Origin: Pseudomonas sp. GD04019
GTDB lineage: Bacteria > Pseudomonadota > Gammaproteobacteria > Pseudomonadales > Pseudomonadaceae
Direction of reading: 5' to 3'
Length of the DNA: 64,000 nt
Assembly: GCF_029837695.1 (NCBI RefSeq)
Contig: NZ_JAOEEA010000009.1
Span: 62,001-126,000, forward strand
Translations under genes and position numbers: made by a program
Part shown: positions 52,471-60,358 of the stretch, in pieces
Layout: every line of letters starts with the position of its first letter
Position numbering within the stretch: position 1 is the stretch's first letter
Notes under the pieces: generated by a model
What the model was told of the DNA's origin: nothing
Databases searched by the model: none
What the model saw: only the letters and a program-made list of their open reading frames with translations

Positions 52471-53152
52471 CCGTGGACTCCAGCAGGTAGCCGAGGCCGC
52501 GGAAGGTGACGATGCGCACCGCATCGCCCTCCAGCTTCTTGCGCAGGCGGTGGATATAGATCTCGATGGCGTCCGGGCTGGCGTCCTCGTCCAGGCCGAA
52601 CACCTGGTCGGCCAGTTGCTCCTTGCTCATCACCCGCCCCGGCCGTGCGATCAGCGCCTCCAGCACGGCCTGCTCGCGAGAGGTCAGGTTGAGCAGCTGC
52701 TGGCCCAGGCTGAAGCGCCGCGTGCCCAGGTCATAGACCAGCGCGCCGCAGCGCGGCTGCTGTTCGCCGCCGAGCACGCTACGGCGCAGCAGTGCCTTGA
52801 CCCGCGCCTCCAGCTCGGTCAGCTCGAAGGGCTTGGCCAGGTAGTCGTCGGCGCCCAGGTTGAGGCCATGCACGCGATCCTTGACCTCGCCTCGGGCGGT
52901 CAGCACCAGCACCGGCAGAGTCTTGCCGCGCCCGCGCACACGGGCCAGCACCTTGAAGCCGTCGAGCCGCGGCAGCCCCACATCGAGCACGGCCAGGGCG
53001 TAGTCCTCGCTGGCCAGGGCGTAGTCCTCGCTGGCCAGGGCATGCTCGGCGGCCACTCCGTCGTGCAGCACATCGACGGTCAGGCCCGCGCCACGCAAGG
53101 CCTGGGCCACGCTTTCGGCCAGGGGCAGATGGTCCTCGACCAGCAGGATTCG
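52463..53152 (-). CDS. tctD: Response regulator of the tricarboxylate system, with a 7-residue duplication
   Basis: A 229-residue OmpR-type regulator. The receiver has the acidic pair in LLVEDH, phospho-Asp58 in VLDVGLP, Thr in LVLTARGE and Lys in LAKPFE; the C-terminal winged helix has LTSREQAVLEALI and IEIYIHRLRKKL. The segment LASEDYA occurs twice in tandem (about residues 40-53), encoded by two identical 21-bp units, pushing Asp58 seven positions later than usual. GTG 53152 with an upstream GGAG is preferred; ATG 53170 adds six residues. It should control the divergent opdH-tctCBA genes. Confidence 0.9.
   Translation of the reverse strand, partial: RILLVEDHLPLAESVAQALRGAGLTVDVLHDGVAAEHALASEDYALASEDYALAVLDVGLPRLDGFKVLARVRGRGKTLPVLVLTARGEVKDRVHGLNLGADDYLAKPFELTELEARVKALLRRSVLGGEQQPRCGALVYDLGTRRFSLGQQLLNLTSREQAVLEALIARPGRVMSKEQLADQVFGLDEDASPDAIEIYIHRLRKKLEGDAVRIVTFRGLGYLLESTGE
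52991..53041. repeat. Perfect 21-bp tandem duplication inside tctD
   Basis: Two identical 21-base units at 52991-53011 and 53012-53032, followed by the first nine bases of a third. The length is a multiple of three, so the frame is kept. It encodes the doubled LASEDYA between helix 2 and strand 3 of the receiver domain. Confidence 0.95.
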
Positions 53153-53359
53153 CACGGCGGCACACTCCACAAACCTTGTCGTTATGCGCCGAGTGTAACC
53201 AGCGCCGGCGGCCTGTGAAGGCCGCCGCAGGTTTCTTTCATGCTGAAAGCCTGGCGAAAGTTTCGCCCCCTAGGATCGCGACCAGGGTGGCGAGAACCAC
53301 CCATAAAACGCCGGGTGCGTGGTTGCCCCGGTGTGACAAGAACAACAATCGGAGACCAC

Positions 53360-54631
53360 ATGATGCGATCTGCCCATCGGCAGGCCTCGGCGCCTGTCCG
53401 TCGCTTCAGCCTCAGCCTGCTCGCCTGCGCCCTGGCGCCTGCCGCCGCGCACGCCGCCTTCGTCGAAGACAGCAGCGCCACCCTCACCACCACCAACATC
53501 TACCTCAATCGCGACTTCCGTGAAGGCGATGGCCAGAACAAGCGCGAGGAATGGGGCCAGGGCTTCCTGCTCGACATCCAGTCCGGCTACACCGAAGGCA
53601 CCGTCGGCTTCGGCCTGGACGCCCTCGGCATGCTCGGCGTCAAGCTCGACTCCGGCGGCGGCCGCACCGGCACCGACCTGCTGCCGGTGCAGGACGACGG
53701 CGGAACCCCGGACGAATTCGGCCGCCTGGGCCTGACCGGCAAGATCAAGCTGTCCAAGACCGAGCTGCGCTACGGCTCACACATCCCCGAGCTGCCGGTG
53801 GTCAAGGCCAGCGACAGTCGCCTGCTGCCGCAGGTGTTCGAGGGTGGCCTGCTGAGCTCCAGCGAGATCGACAACCTGAGTCTGCTCGGTGGGCGCTTCG
53901 ACAAGGTCATCGACCGCGCCTCGACCAACTCCGAAGACATCATCCTCAACAGCAAGAACAGCCGCTTCGCCGGTGGCGTGACCGCCGAGCACATGGACCT
54001 GGCCGGCCTCGACTGGACCTTCGCCAAGGGCATGACCGCGCGCTACTACTACGCCGACGTCGAAGACATCTACCGCCAGCACTTCCTCGGCCTGCTCGCC
54101 AGCCAGCCGTTGGGGGGCGGCAGCCTGAGCGCCGACCTGCGCGTCTCGATCAGCGATGACAGCGGCTCGGCCGAGGCCGGCAAGGTCGACAACAACGCCT
54201 GGAACGGCCTGCTCTCCTACGCCCACAGCGGGCACAAGGTCGGCCTCGGCTACCAGCACCTGAGCGGTGACACCGGCTTCGCCTACCTCGATGGCAGCGA
54301 CCCGTTCCTGGTCAACTTCGTGCAGATCAACGACTTCGCCAACGCCGAGGAGCGCTCCTGGCAGGCGCGCTACGACTTCGACTTCGCCACCCTCGGCGTG
54401 CCCGGCCTGAGCTTCATGACCCGCTACATCAAGGGCGACAACGCCCAGGTCACCGGCAGCGACGAAGAAGGCCGCGAGTGGGAACGCAACACCGAGGTCA
54501 AGTACGTGGTGCAGAGCGGCCCGCTCAAGGACCTCTATGTGCGCCTGCGCAACGCCAGCTTCCGTTCCAGCTTCGCCCGCGATGCGGACGAGAACCGTGT
54601 GATCGTCGGCTACAGCCTGCCGATCTGGTAA
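53360..54631 (+). CDS. opdH: OprD-family porin for tricarboxylates
   Basis: A 423-residue outer-membrane porin precursor. The signal peptide (FSLSLLACALAPAAAHA) is followed by the OprD-type start AAFVEDSSATLTTTNIYLNR, beta-strand repeats rich in Tyr and Asp, and a C-terminal strand ending in SLPIW, with an aromatic last residue for Bam recognition. ATG 53360 follows CGGAG; ATG 53363 is equally possible. The position before tctC identifies it with OpdH, the cis-aconitate/citrate channel of P. aeruginosa. Confidence 0.92.
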   Translation: MMRSAHRQASAPVRRFSLSLLACALAPAAAHAAFVEDSSATLTTTNIYLNRDFREGDGQNKREEWGQGFLLDIQSGYTEGTVGFGLDALGMLGVKLDSGGGRTGTDLLPVQDDGGTPDEFGRLGLTGKIKLSKTELRYGSHIPELPVVKASDSRLLPQVFEGGLLSSSEIDNLSLLGGRFDKVIDRASTNSEDIILNSKNSRFAGGVTAEHMDLAGLDWTFAKGMTARYYYADVEDIYRQHFLGLLASQPLGGGSLSADLRVSISDDSGSAEAGKVDNNAWNGLLSYAHSGHKVGLGYQHLSGDTGFAYLDGSDPFLVNFVQINDFANAEERSWQARYDFDFATLGVPGLSFMTRYIKGDNAQVTGSDEEGREWERNTEVKYVVQSGPLKDLYVRLRNASFRSSFARDADENRVIVGYSLPIW

Positions 54632-54661
54632 GCCACAATAAAACTCCACAGGAGAATGATC

Positions 54662-55636
54662 ATGAACACTGCCCTGTCCCGTATCGCCCTGGCCTTCGGT
54701 GCCCTGGCCCTGTCCAGCCAACTGCTGGCCGAACCCAAGCGTCCCGAATGCATCGCCCCGGCCAAGCCCGGTGGCGGTTTCGACCTGACCTGCAAGCTGG
54801 CCCAGAGCGGCCTGAAGGACAACGGCCTGCTCAAGGCCCCGATGCGCGTCACCTACATGCCTGGCGGCGTCGGCGCCGTGGCCTACAACGCGGTGGTCGC
54901 GCAACGGCCGAAGGACGCCGGCACCATCACCGCGTTCTCCTCCGGCTCCCTGCTCAACCTGGCTCAGGGCAAGTTCGGTCGCTACGACGAGAACGCCGTG
55001 CGCTGGCTGGCCGGCATCGGCACCGACTACGGCGCCATCAGCGTGCGCGCCGACTCGCCGTACAAGACCCTCGACGACCTGGTGCAGGCCCTGAAGAAGG
55101 ACCCGGGCGGCATCGTCTTCGGTGCCGGCGCCACCATCGGCGGCCAGGACTGGATGCAGACCGCGCTGATCGCCCGCGCCGCCGGCATCGATCCGAAGGC
55201 GCTGCGCTACGTGGCCTTCGAGGGCGGCGGCGAGACCCTCACCGCCATGCTCGGCGGCCATGTGCAGGTCACCTCCAGCGGCCTCGGCGAAGTCACCCCG
55301 CAACTGGCGGCGAACAAGATCCGCATCCTCGCGGTGCTCTCCGACCAGCGCCTGCCGGGCAAGCTGGAAGGCCTGCCGACCGCCAAGGAACAGGGCTACG
55401 ACATCGTCTGGCCGGTGATCCGCGGCTTCTACATGGGCCCGGAGGTCAGCGACGCCGACTTCGCCTGGTGGAAGGGCCAGTTCGACACCCTGCTGGCCAG
55501 CCCGGAGTTCGCCAAGCTGCGTGAACAGCGCGACCTGTTCCCGCTGAACATGACCGGCGACGAGCTCAAGGCCTATGTGTTCAAGCAGGTGCAGGACTAC
55601 AAGGCCCTGGCCGGCGAATTCGGCCTGGTCCAGTAA
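54662..55636 (+). CDS. tctC: Tripartite tricarboxylate transporter, periplasmic binding protein
   Basis: A 324-residue precursor (signal LSRIALAFGALALSSQLLA) with the TTT/Bug family pattern: PAKPGGGFDLTCKLAQ, VTYMPGGVGAVAYN and FEGGGETLTAMLGGHVQV. It binds citrate or related acids in the periplasm and delivers them to TctAB. ATG 54662 is spaced seven bases from GGAG and preferred over ATG 54656. It is separated from tctB by a large palindromic repeat, which may uncouple their expression. Confidence 0.93.
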   Translation: MNTALSRIALAFGALALSSQLLAEPKRPECIAPAKPGGGFDLTCKLAQSGLKDNGLLKAPMRVTYMPGGVGAVAYNAVVAQRPKDAGTITAFSSGSLLNLAQGKFGRYDENAVRWLAGIGTDYGAISVRADSPYKTLDDLVQALKKDPGGIVFGAGATIGGQDWMQTALIARAAGIDPKALRYVAFEGGGETLTAMLGGHVQVTSSGLGEVTPQLAANKIRILAVLSDQRLPGKLEGLPTAKEQGYDIVWPVIRGFYMGPEVSDADFAWWKGQFDTLLASPEFAKLREQRDLFPLNMTGDELKAYVFKQVQDYKALAGEFGLVQ

Positions 55637-55640
55637 GGCC

Positions 55641-55742
55641 ACCCCTCTCCTCCCGGGAGAGGGTGGCCCGCAGGGCCGGGTGAGGGAGTCGCATGCCCCG
55701 AGGCATCCCTCACCCCTAGCCCCTCTCCCGGAGGGAGAGGGG
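55641..55742. repeat. Large palindromic intergenic repeat within the tct operon
   Basis: Ends CCCCTCTC...CCGGGAGAGGG and CCCTCTCCCGGAGGGAGAGGG-like arms pair with each other, and inner blocks (GGTGAGGGAGTCGCATGCC with GGCATCCCTCACCC) pair as well. The pattern is a widespread proteobacterial repeat. It lies between tctC and tctB and could act as an attenuator or mRNA stabiliser protecting the opdH-tctC message. Confidence 0.75.
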
Positions 55743-55771
55743 AACAACCATCCTTGCTCAGGAATACCACC

Positions 55772-56218
55772 ATGTACGTCCGCCTGTTTGCCGCGGTGTG
55801 GCTGCTCGTCTGCGCCTTTCTCGCCGTGGTCGCCTGGGGCTTCCAGGCACCCTTCTCGTATGACCCGGTCGGCCCGCGCGCCTACCCGTTGCTGTTGCTG
55901 TTCCTGATGGCCGCCTCCGCCCTGTGGTTGCTGTGCAAACCCAACGGCGAACCGACCCTGCCGATCTCCTGGGCCCTGGCACGCAAAGTCAGCCTGTGCG
56001 TCGGCGCCATGCTCGCCTACGCCCTGCTGTTCGAGCCGCTGGGCTTCATCCTCAGCACGGCGCTGGCCGGTTTCAGCCTCGGCCTGCTGTTCGGCGGCCG
56101 CCCACTACTCAGCCTGGTCAGCGGCGCCCTGATGGGCGTGCTGCTGTACCTGCTGTTCGACTATCTGCTGGACGTGCCGCTGCCGCTCGGCCTGTTCGCC
56201 GCTTTCCTGGAGAGCTGA
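55772..56218 (+). CDS. tctB: Tripartite tricarboxylate transporter, small membrane subunit
   Basis: A 148-residue protein with four membrane helices (LFAAVWLLVCAFLAVVAWGF; AYPLLLLFLMAASALWLL; VSLCVGAMLAYALLF; LMGVLLYLLFDYLL) and the SYDPVGPRAYP loop typical of TctB. AGGAAT precedes ATG 55772. It ends one base before tctA, so the two subunits are made together. Confidence 0.92.
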   Translation: MYVRLFAAVWLLVCAFLAVVAWGFQAPFSYDPVGPRAYPLLLLFLMAASALWLLCKPNGEPTLPISWALARKVSLCVGAMLAYALLFEPLGFILSTALAGFSLGLLFGGRPLLSLVSGALMGVLLYLLFDYLLDVPLPLGLFAAFLES

Positions 56219-56219
56219 G

Positions 56220-57728
56220 ATGGAAACGCTGAATTTCTTGATGCAGGGCTTCGATGTCGCCACCCGACCGACCAACCTGCTGGTAGCGCTGTTCGGCGCC
56301 TTCGTCGGCACCGTGGTCGGCCTGCTGCCGGGCCTTGGCCCGATCAACGGCGTGGCCATCCTGCTGCCGCTGGCCTTCGCCCTCGGCCTGCCGCCGGAGA
56401 CGGCGCTGATCCTGCTGGCCGCCGTGTACCTGGGCTGCGAGTACGGTGGGCGCATCTCCGCCATCCTGCTCAACGTGCCGGGCGACGCCGCGGCGATCAT
56501 GACCACCCTCGACGGCTACCCGCTGGCGCGCCAGGGCAAGGGCGGCATCGCCCTGTCGCTGTCGGCCATGAGCTCGTTCATCGGCAGCACCATCGCCACC
56601 ATCGGCGTGGTGCTGTTCGCGCCGATCCTGGCCAACTGGGCGGTGGCCTTCGGCCCGGCCGAGTACTTCGTGCTGATGGTGTTCGCCATCGCCTGCCTGG
56701 GCGGCATGGTCGGTGACAAACCGGTGAAGACCCTGCTCGCCGCGCTGATCGGCCTGGGCCTGGCCACGGTCGGGGTGGATGCAACCACCGGCGTGTACCG
56801 CTTCACCTTCGACAGTGTCGGCCTGTCCGACGGCATCCAGTTCGTCATCGTGGTGATCGGCCTGTTCAGCGTCAGCGAGGTGCTGCTGATGCTCGAACAC
56901 ACCGCCACCGGCCAGCAGGCGGCCAAGGCCAGCGGACGCATGCTGTTCAACGCCAAGGAATTCGCCTTCACCTGGTGGAGCAGCGTGCGCAGCTCGCTGG
57001 CCGGCTTCGTCATCGGCGTGCTGCCGGGTGCCGGGGCAACCATCGCCAGCGCCATCACCTACATGAGCGAGAAGCGCATGGCAGGCAGCTCAGGCCGCTT
57101 CGGCGAAGGCGACCTGCGCGGCGTGGCGGCACCGGAGGCGGCCAACAACGCCTCGGCCTGCGGCTCGCTGATCCCCATGCTGACCCTCGGCGTACCCGGC
57201 TCGGGCACCACCGCGGTGATGATCGGCGCCCTGACGCTGTACAACATCACTCCCGGCCCGCTGTTGTTCGAACAGCAGCCGGACGTGGTCTGGGGCCTGA
57301 TCGCCTCGCTGTTCATCGGCAACGTCATCCTGCTGGTGATGAACATTCCGCTGGTCGGCCTGTTCGCCCGCATGCTCAGCGTGCCGACCTGGATCCTGGT
57401 GCCGGCCATCACCATCATCTCGGTGGTGGGCGTGTACGCCGTGCACAGCACCACCTTCGATCTGGTGCTGATGGCCGCGCTTGGCCTGTTCGGCTACCTG
57501 CTGCGCAAGATGGATTTTCCGCTGTCGTCGCTGATCCTCGGCTTCGTGCTCGGCGAGATGATGGAATCCAACCTGCGCCGCGCCCTGTCGATCAGCAACG
57601 GCGACCTGGCGATCCTCTGGTCCAGCCCGATCACCGTCGGCCTCTGGGCCCTGGCCGTACTGATGCTTGCCCTGCCCGGCATCCGCTGGTGGCGCGCCCG
57701 CCGCAAGCTGCAGGCAGCGCATGCCTAA
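56220..57728 (+). CDS. tctA: Tripartite tricarboxylate transporter, large membrane subunit
   Basis: A 502-residue protein with about twelve membrane helices and the two TctA signatures: GTVVGLLPGLGPINGVAILL near the N-terminus and its pseudo-repeat GVLPGAGATIASAITYMSEK in the second half. It moves the acid released from TctC across the inner membrane with an ion gradient. It overlaps the next gene by 8 bp. Confidence 0.95.
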   Translation: METLNFLMQGFDVATRPTNLLVALFGAFVGTVVGLLPGLGPINGVAILLPLAFALGLPPETALILLAAVYLGCEYGGRISAILLNVPGDAAAIMTTLDGYPLARQGKGGIALSLSAMSSFIGSTIATIGVVLFAPILANWAVAFGPAEYFVLMVFAIACLGGMVGDKPVKTLLAALIGLGLATVGVDATTGVYRFTFDSVGLSDGIQFVIVVIGLFSVSEVLLMLEHTATGQQAAKASGRMLFNAKEFAFTWWSSVRSSLAGFVIGVLPGAGATIASAITYMSEKRMAGSSGRFGEGDLRGVAAPEAANNASACGSLIPMLTLGVPGSGTTAVMIGALTLYNITPGPLLFEQQPDVVWGLIASLFIGNVILLVMNIPLVGLFARMLSVPTWILVPAITIISVVGVYAVHSTTFDLVLMAALGLFGYLLRKMDFPLSSLILGFVLGEMMESNLRRALSISNGDLAILWSSPITVGLWALAVLMLALPGIRWWRARRKLQAAHA

Positions 57729-58737
57729 CTGGCTGTTGACCCCCGTCGCCGGCGCCGCCGGCGGCTACCTGGCCAGCCTGATCGGCTGGCCTTTGCCGTG
57801 GATGGTCGGCTCCCTGCTAGCGCTGATGCTGCTGCGCTGCCTCGGCGGCTTCGATCTGGCCGAGGTGCCGGGTGCACGCAAACTCGGCCAGTGGCTGGTC
57901 GGCACCGGCATCGGCCTGCACTTCAGCCCGGCGGTGCTGGAGCAGGTGCTCGCCCATGGCGGTGTGCTGCTGGTCGGCGCCGTCGCCACCAGCCTGACCT
58001 GCCTGATCGGTATCGCCCTGCTGCGCCGCGCCGGCGTCGACCGCGCCACCGCGTTCTTCGCCAGCATGCCCGGTGGTGCCAGCGAGATGGTCAACCTCGG
58101 CCAGCGCAATGGTGCGCAGACCGGCGAAGTGGCAGCGGGCCAGAGCGTGCGTCTGCTGCTGGTGGTGCTCTGCGTGCCGGCGCTGTTCCAGTGGTGGCTG
58201 GGCGCCGCACCGACCCTGGCGCACAGCGGCGCTGCGAGCGACCTGCCGACCCTGGCCGCGCTGCTGGCCGGTGGCGCGCTGTTCGCCCTTCTCTGGCAGC
58301 GCCTGCGCCAGCCCAACCCGTGGCTGCTCGGGCCGATTCTGTTCTCCGCCGTCGGCGCGGTGTGGCTGGATCGCCCGCTGAACCTGCCCGGCGGCACCAG
58401 CGAAGTCGGCCAATGGCTGATCGGCAGCGCCCTGGGTTGCCATTTCAGCCGTGAGTTCTTCCGCCGCGCGCCGCGCTTCATCGGCCTGGTGCTGGTCGCC
58501 ACCCTGCTTGCGATGCTCGCCGCGGCACTGGCGGCCGAGGCCCTGAGCTGGCTGGTCGCGCTGGATCACCGCTCGCTGATGCTGGGCATGATGCCCGGCG
58601 GCATTGCCGAGCTGAGCCTGACCGCCGAGGCACTGGCCCTGTCGGTACCGCTGATCACCGGGCTGCAGGTGCTGCGGCTGATGTGCGTGCTGTTCTTCGC
58701 CGAGCCGGCGTTCCGCCTGTGGCAACGACGCCCCTGA
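57721..58737 (+). CDS. AbrB-family membrane protein coupled to tctA
   Basis: A 338-residue protein with about ten helices in two homologous halves, the AbrB duplication family. The paired signature is visible as FFASMPGGASEMVNLG and MLGMMPGGIAELSLTAEAL, and an SLIGWPLPWMVGSLLALML start. E. coli AbrB was once thought to regulate aidB; the family is now seen as putative transporters. Its start lies inside tctA with an 8-bp overlap, so it belongs to the tricarboxylate operon. Its role there is unknown. Confidence 0.87.
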   Translation: MPNWLLTPVAGAAGGYLASLIGWPLPWMVGSLLALMLLRCLGGFDLAEVPGARKLGQWLVGTGIGLHFSPAVLEQVLAHGGVLLVGAVATSLTCLIGIALLRRAGVDRATAFFASMPGGASEMVNLGQRNGAQTGEVAAGQSVRLLLVVLCVPALFQWWLGAAPTLAHSGAASDLPTLAALLAGGALFALLWQRLRQPNPWLLGPILFSAVGAVWLDRPLNLPGGTSEVGQWLIGSALGCHFSREFFRRAPRFIGLVLVATLLAMLAAALAAEALSWLVALDHRSLMLGMMPGGIAELSLTAEALALSVPLITGLQVLRLMCVLFFAEPAFRLWQRRP

Positions 58738-58743
58738 ACCCTC

Positions 58744-58798
58744 GTAGGAGCGAGCTCTGCTCGCGAAGGCATTGTTCGCGAGCAGAGCTCGCTCCTAC
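58744..58798. repeat. Perfect REP-type palindrome after the tct operon
   Basis: GTAGGAGCGAGCTCTGCTCGCGAA and its exact complement surround a short GGCATTG centre. The GTAG/CTAC feet mark it as two facing REPs. It probably also ends transcription of the tct operon and of the facing small gene. Confidence 0.8.
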
Positions 58799-58867
58799 AA
58801 AAGCCGCGGCAAAAAAATGGGCGACCGAAGTCGCCCTAAATGCCTTGCGTGCACTGGTTCGGAGGGA

Positions 58868-58999
58868 TCACTCGGCCTTGGCGATTGCCTTGGCCTTCTT
58901 GTGCGAATCCTTCCAGATGAACAGACCGACGCCGCCGAAGAAGGCGACCATCAGGGCGACTGTGCCGATGCCGGCGAGAACTACGGTATCGAGGAACAT
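58868..58999 (-). CDS. ccoM: Small membrane peptide resembling cbb3 oxidase subunit CcoM
   Basis: A 43-residue protein with one membrane helix (VLAGIGTVALMVAFFGGVGLFIW in two parts) and a Lys-rich tail. GGAGG precedes ATG 58999. The FLDTVVLAGIGTVALMVAFF pattern matches, as I recall it, the CcoM peptide found in cbb3 cytochrome oxidase of Pseudomonas stutzeri. No ccoNOQP genes are in the window, but CcoM is known to be encoded apart from them. The assignment rests on memory of a short sequence. Confidence 0.6.
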   Translation of the reverse strand: MFLDTVVLAGIGTVALMVAFFGGVGLFIWKDSHKKAKAIAKAE

Positions 59000-59142
59000 G
59001 GCGGCCTCCTGAGCTGTGCCGTGTCGTGATGGGCTCAGATTAGAGGAGGCGTGGCGGCGGGAATTGATCCGGATCAATGTCCGGTGGGGTGAGCGCCGCG
59101 ACAGGGCGCCGCAGGCGGATGACGACTCGCGCGCGATAAGGC

Positions 59143-59295
59143 TCAGCGCTTCTTCTTGGGCTTGGATTTGCTCTTGCCCTTGAGCGGCATGGCCTGTTCG
59201 AAAGCCTGGCGCATGTCGTCCAGCTTCTTGTCGTGCAGGTCGTGGATGCGCTTGCCGCGCTCGGCGGCAAAATCGATCAGCTTGTCGTCGCTCAT
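59143..59295 (-). CDS. Small basic protein coupled to the alkB-like gene
   Basis: A 50-residue protein with an acidic/amphipathic N-terminal helix (SDDKLIDFAAERGKRIHDLH) and a Lys-rich C-terminus (KGKSKSKPKKKR) suited to binding nucleic acid. ATG 59295 overlaps the alkB-like stop by 4 bp (ATGA), so its translation is coupled. Function unknown; it may assist the repair enzyme. Confidence 0.7.
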   Translation of the reverse strand: MSDDKLIDFAAERGKRIHDLHDKKLDDMRQAFEQAMPLKGKSKSKPKKKR

Positions 59296-59894
59296 GGTCG
59301 GGACCGGATCAGGCGAAAGGTGAGGTTGATGCGTGGCGCCACCGGCTTGCGGGTTTTCGCCACCTGATGCTGCCAATGATGCTGCGTTGCGCCGGCCATG
59401 ACCAGCAGCGAACCGCTAGCCAGTTGCAAAGAATGCTCGATGCGCCCGCTGCCCTTGCGGCGCAGGTCGAAACGCCGCGGTCCGCCGAGGTTGAGCGAAG
59501 CGACCAGCGGGTTACGCCCGAGCTCGGGTTCGTCGTCGCTGTGCCAGCCCATGGAGTCATTGCCGTCGCGGTAATAGTTGAGCAGCACGCCGTTGAGCGG
59601 CTGGCCTGCGGCCTCCTCCACCCGTCGGCGAATCTCGCTCAGCAGCGGCGTCCAGGGCAGCGGCTGGTGCACCAGGCCGGAATAGCGGTAGCTCGCCTCG
59701 GGGTCGCCATACCAGGCCAGCAGGCGCGGCACCGCGATGGACTGGCCATGAATCCGCAGCTGCGGTTGTTCCCAGGGCGTTTCGGCGGCCAGCTGCTGCA
59801 GCCAGTGGTCGGCGGTGGCGACATCCAGCCAGTGCGGTCGAAAATCCAGCTCGGCGTCTGGCAGCTCTAGTACTTGGGAATCGAACAGATCCAC
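59292..59894 (-). CDS. AlkB-family 2-oxoglutarate/Fe(II) dioxygenase
   Basis: A 200-residue alpha-ketoglutarate dioxygenase: LNYYRDGNDSMGWHSDDE carries the HxD iron ligands, QHHWQHQV the distal His, and RINLTFR the Arg that binds 2-oxoglutarate. The family removes alkyl lesions from DNA or RNA bases by oxidative dealkylation. GTG 59894, six bases after the upstream stop, is preferred; GTG 59921 would overlap that gene. It lies in the same slot as the alkB-like gene near rapA in P. aeruginosa. Confidence 0.88.
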   Translation of the reverse strand: MDLFDSQVLELPDAELDFRPHWLDVATADHWLQQLAAETPWEQPQLRIHGQSIAVPRLLAWYGDPEASYRYSGLVHQPLPWTPLLSEIRRRVEEAAGQPLNGVLLNYYRDGNDSMGWHSDDEPELGRNPLVASLNLGGPRRFDLRRKGSGRIEHSLQLASGSLLVMAGATQHHWQHQVAKTRKPVAPRINLTFRLIRSRP

Positions 59895-59899
59895 GCGGG

Positions 59900-60199
59900 T
59901 CAGACTTCCACGTCCACCCACAGGCCCTGGCGCGGCAGCTCTTCCAGCAGCTTTTCCTCCTCGGGGCTGTGGGCCTCCAGCTCGGCCAGCTCTTCCGGGG
60001 TGTAGCCGCGGCGCTGACGCCGGCGCTGTTCCTCGCGCAGCAGCTCCTCGGCTTCCTGCGGGTGCCGCTTGTCCAGGCCCACAGCACTCTCGTTGGCGCT
60101 CTCGTTGGTCGGCGTCACCGGCGGAATGTCCGGGCGCGGCTTGATCACGTCCTGCTGGGCGGTGACCGGGACCAGGCTATGGGGAATGGGCGGTAGCAT
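59900..60199 (-). CDS. Hypothetical hydrophilic protein upstream of alkB-like gene
   Basis: A 99-residue protein with a Pro-rich N-terminus (PPIPHSLVPVTAQ, PRPDIPPVTP) and a Glu/Arg-rich helical C-terminal half (EAEELLREEQRRRQRR, then YTPEELAELEAHSPEEEKLL). No family is recognised. It ends six bases before the alkB-like start and so forms an operon with it and the small basic gene. It is divergent from rapA, 159 bp away. Confidence 0.72.
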   Translation of the reverse strand: MLPPIPHSLVPVTAQQDVIKPRPDIPPVTPTNESANESAVGLDKRHPQEAEELLREEQRRRQRRGYTPEELAELEAHSPEEEKLLEELPRQGLWVDVEV

Positions 60200-60358
60200 C
60201 GGGGTCTCCTGTTAACCCTGCTGTCGGCCGGGTGCTGTGCGACTTGAACGACCGCTACACTTTCGACTCAGGCCGCACACATTGATTCAGCCACGGGCGT
60301 CGCCCTCGACGCGGCGTTCCGCTAACATACGCGGCTTTTTTCGCAGCTGGGGCATTTC

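Noticed and set aside
52991..53041. CRISPR-like or minisatellite array
   Set aside because: Only two full units with no spacers, in frame inside tctD; better explained as a single tandem duplication.
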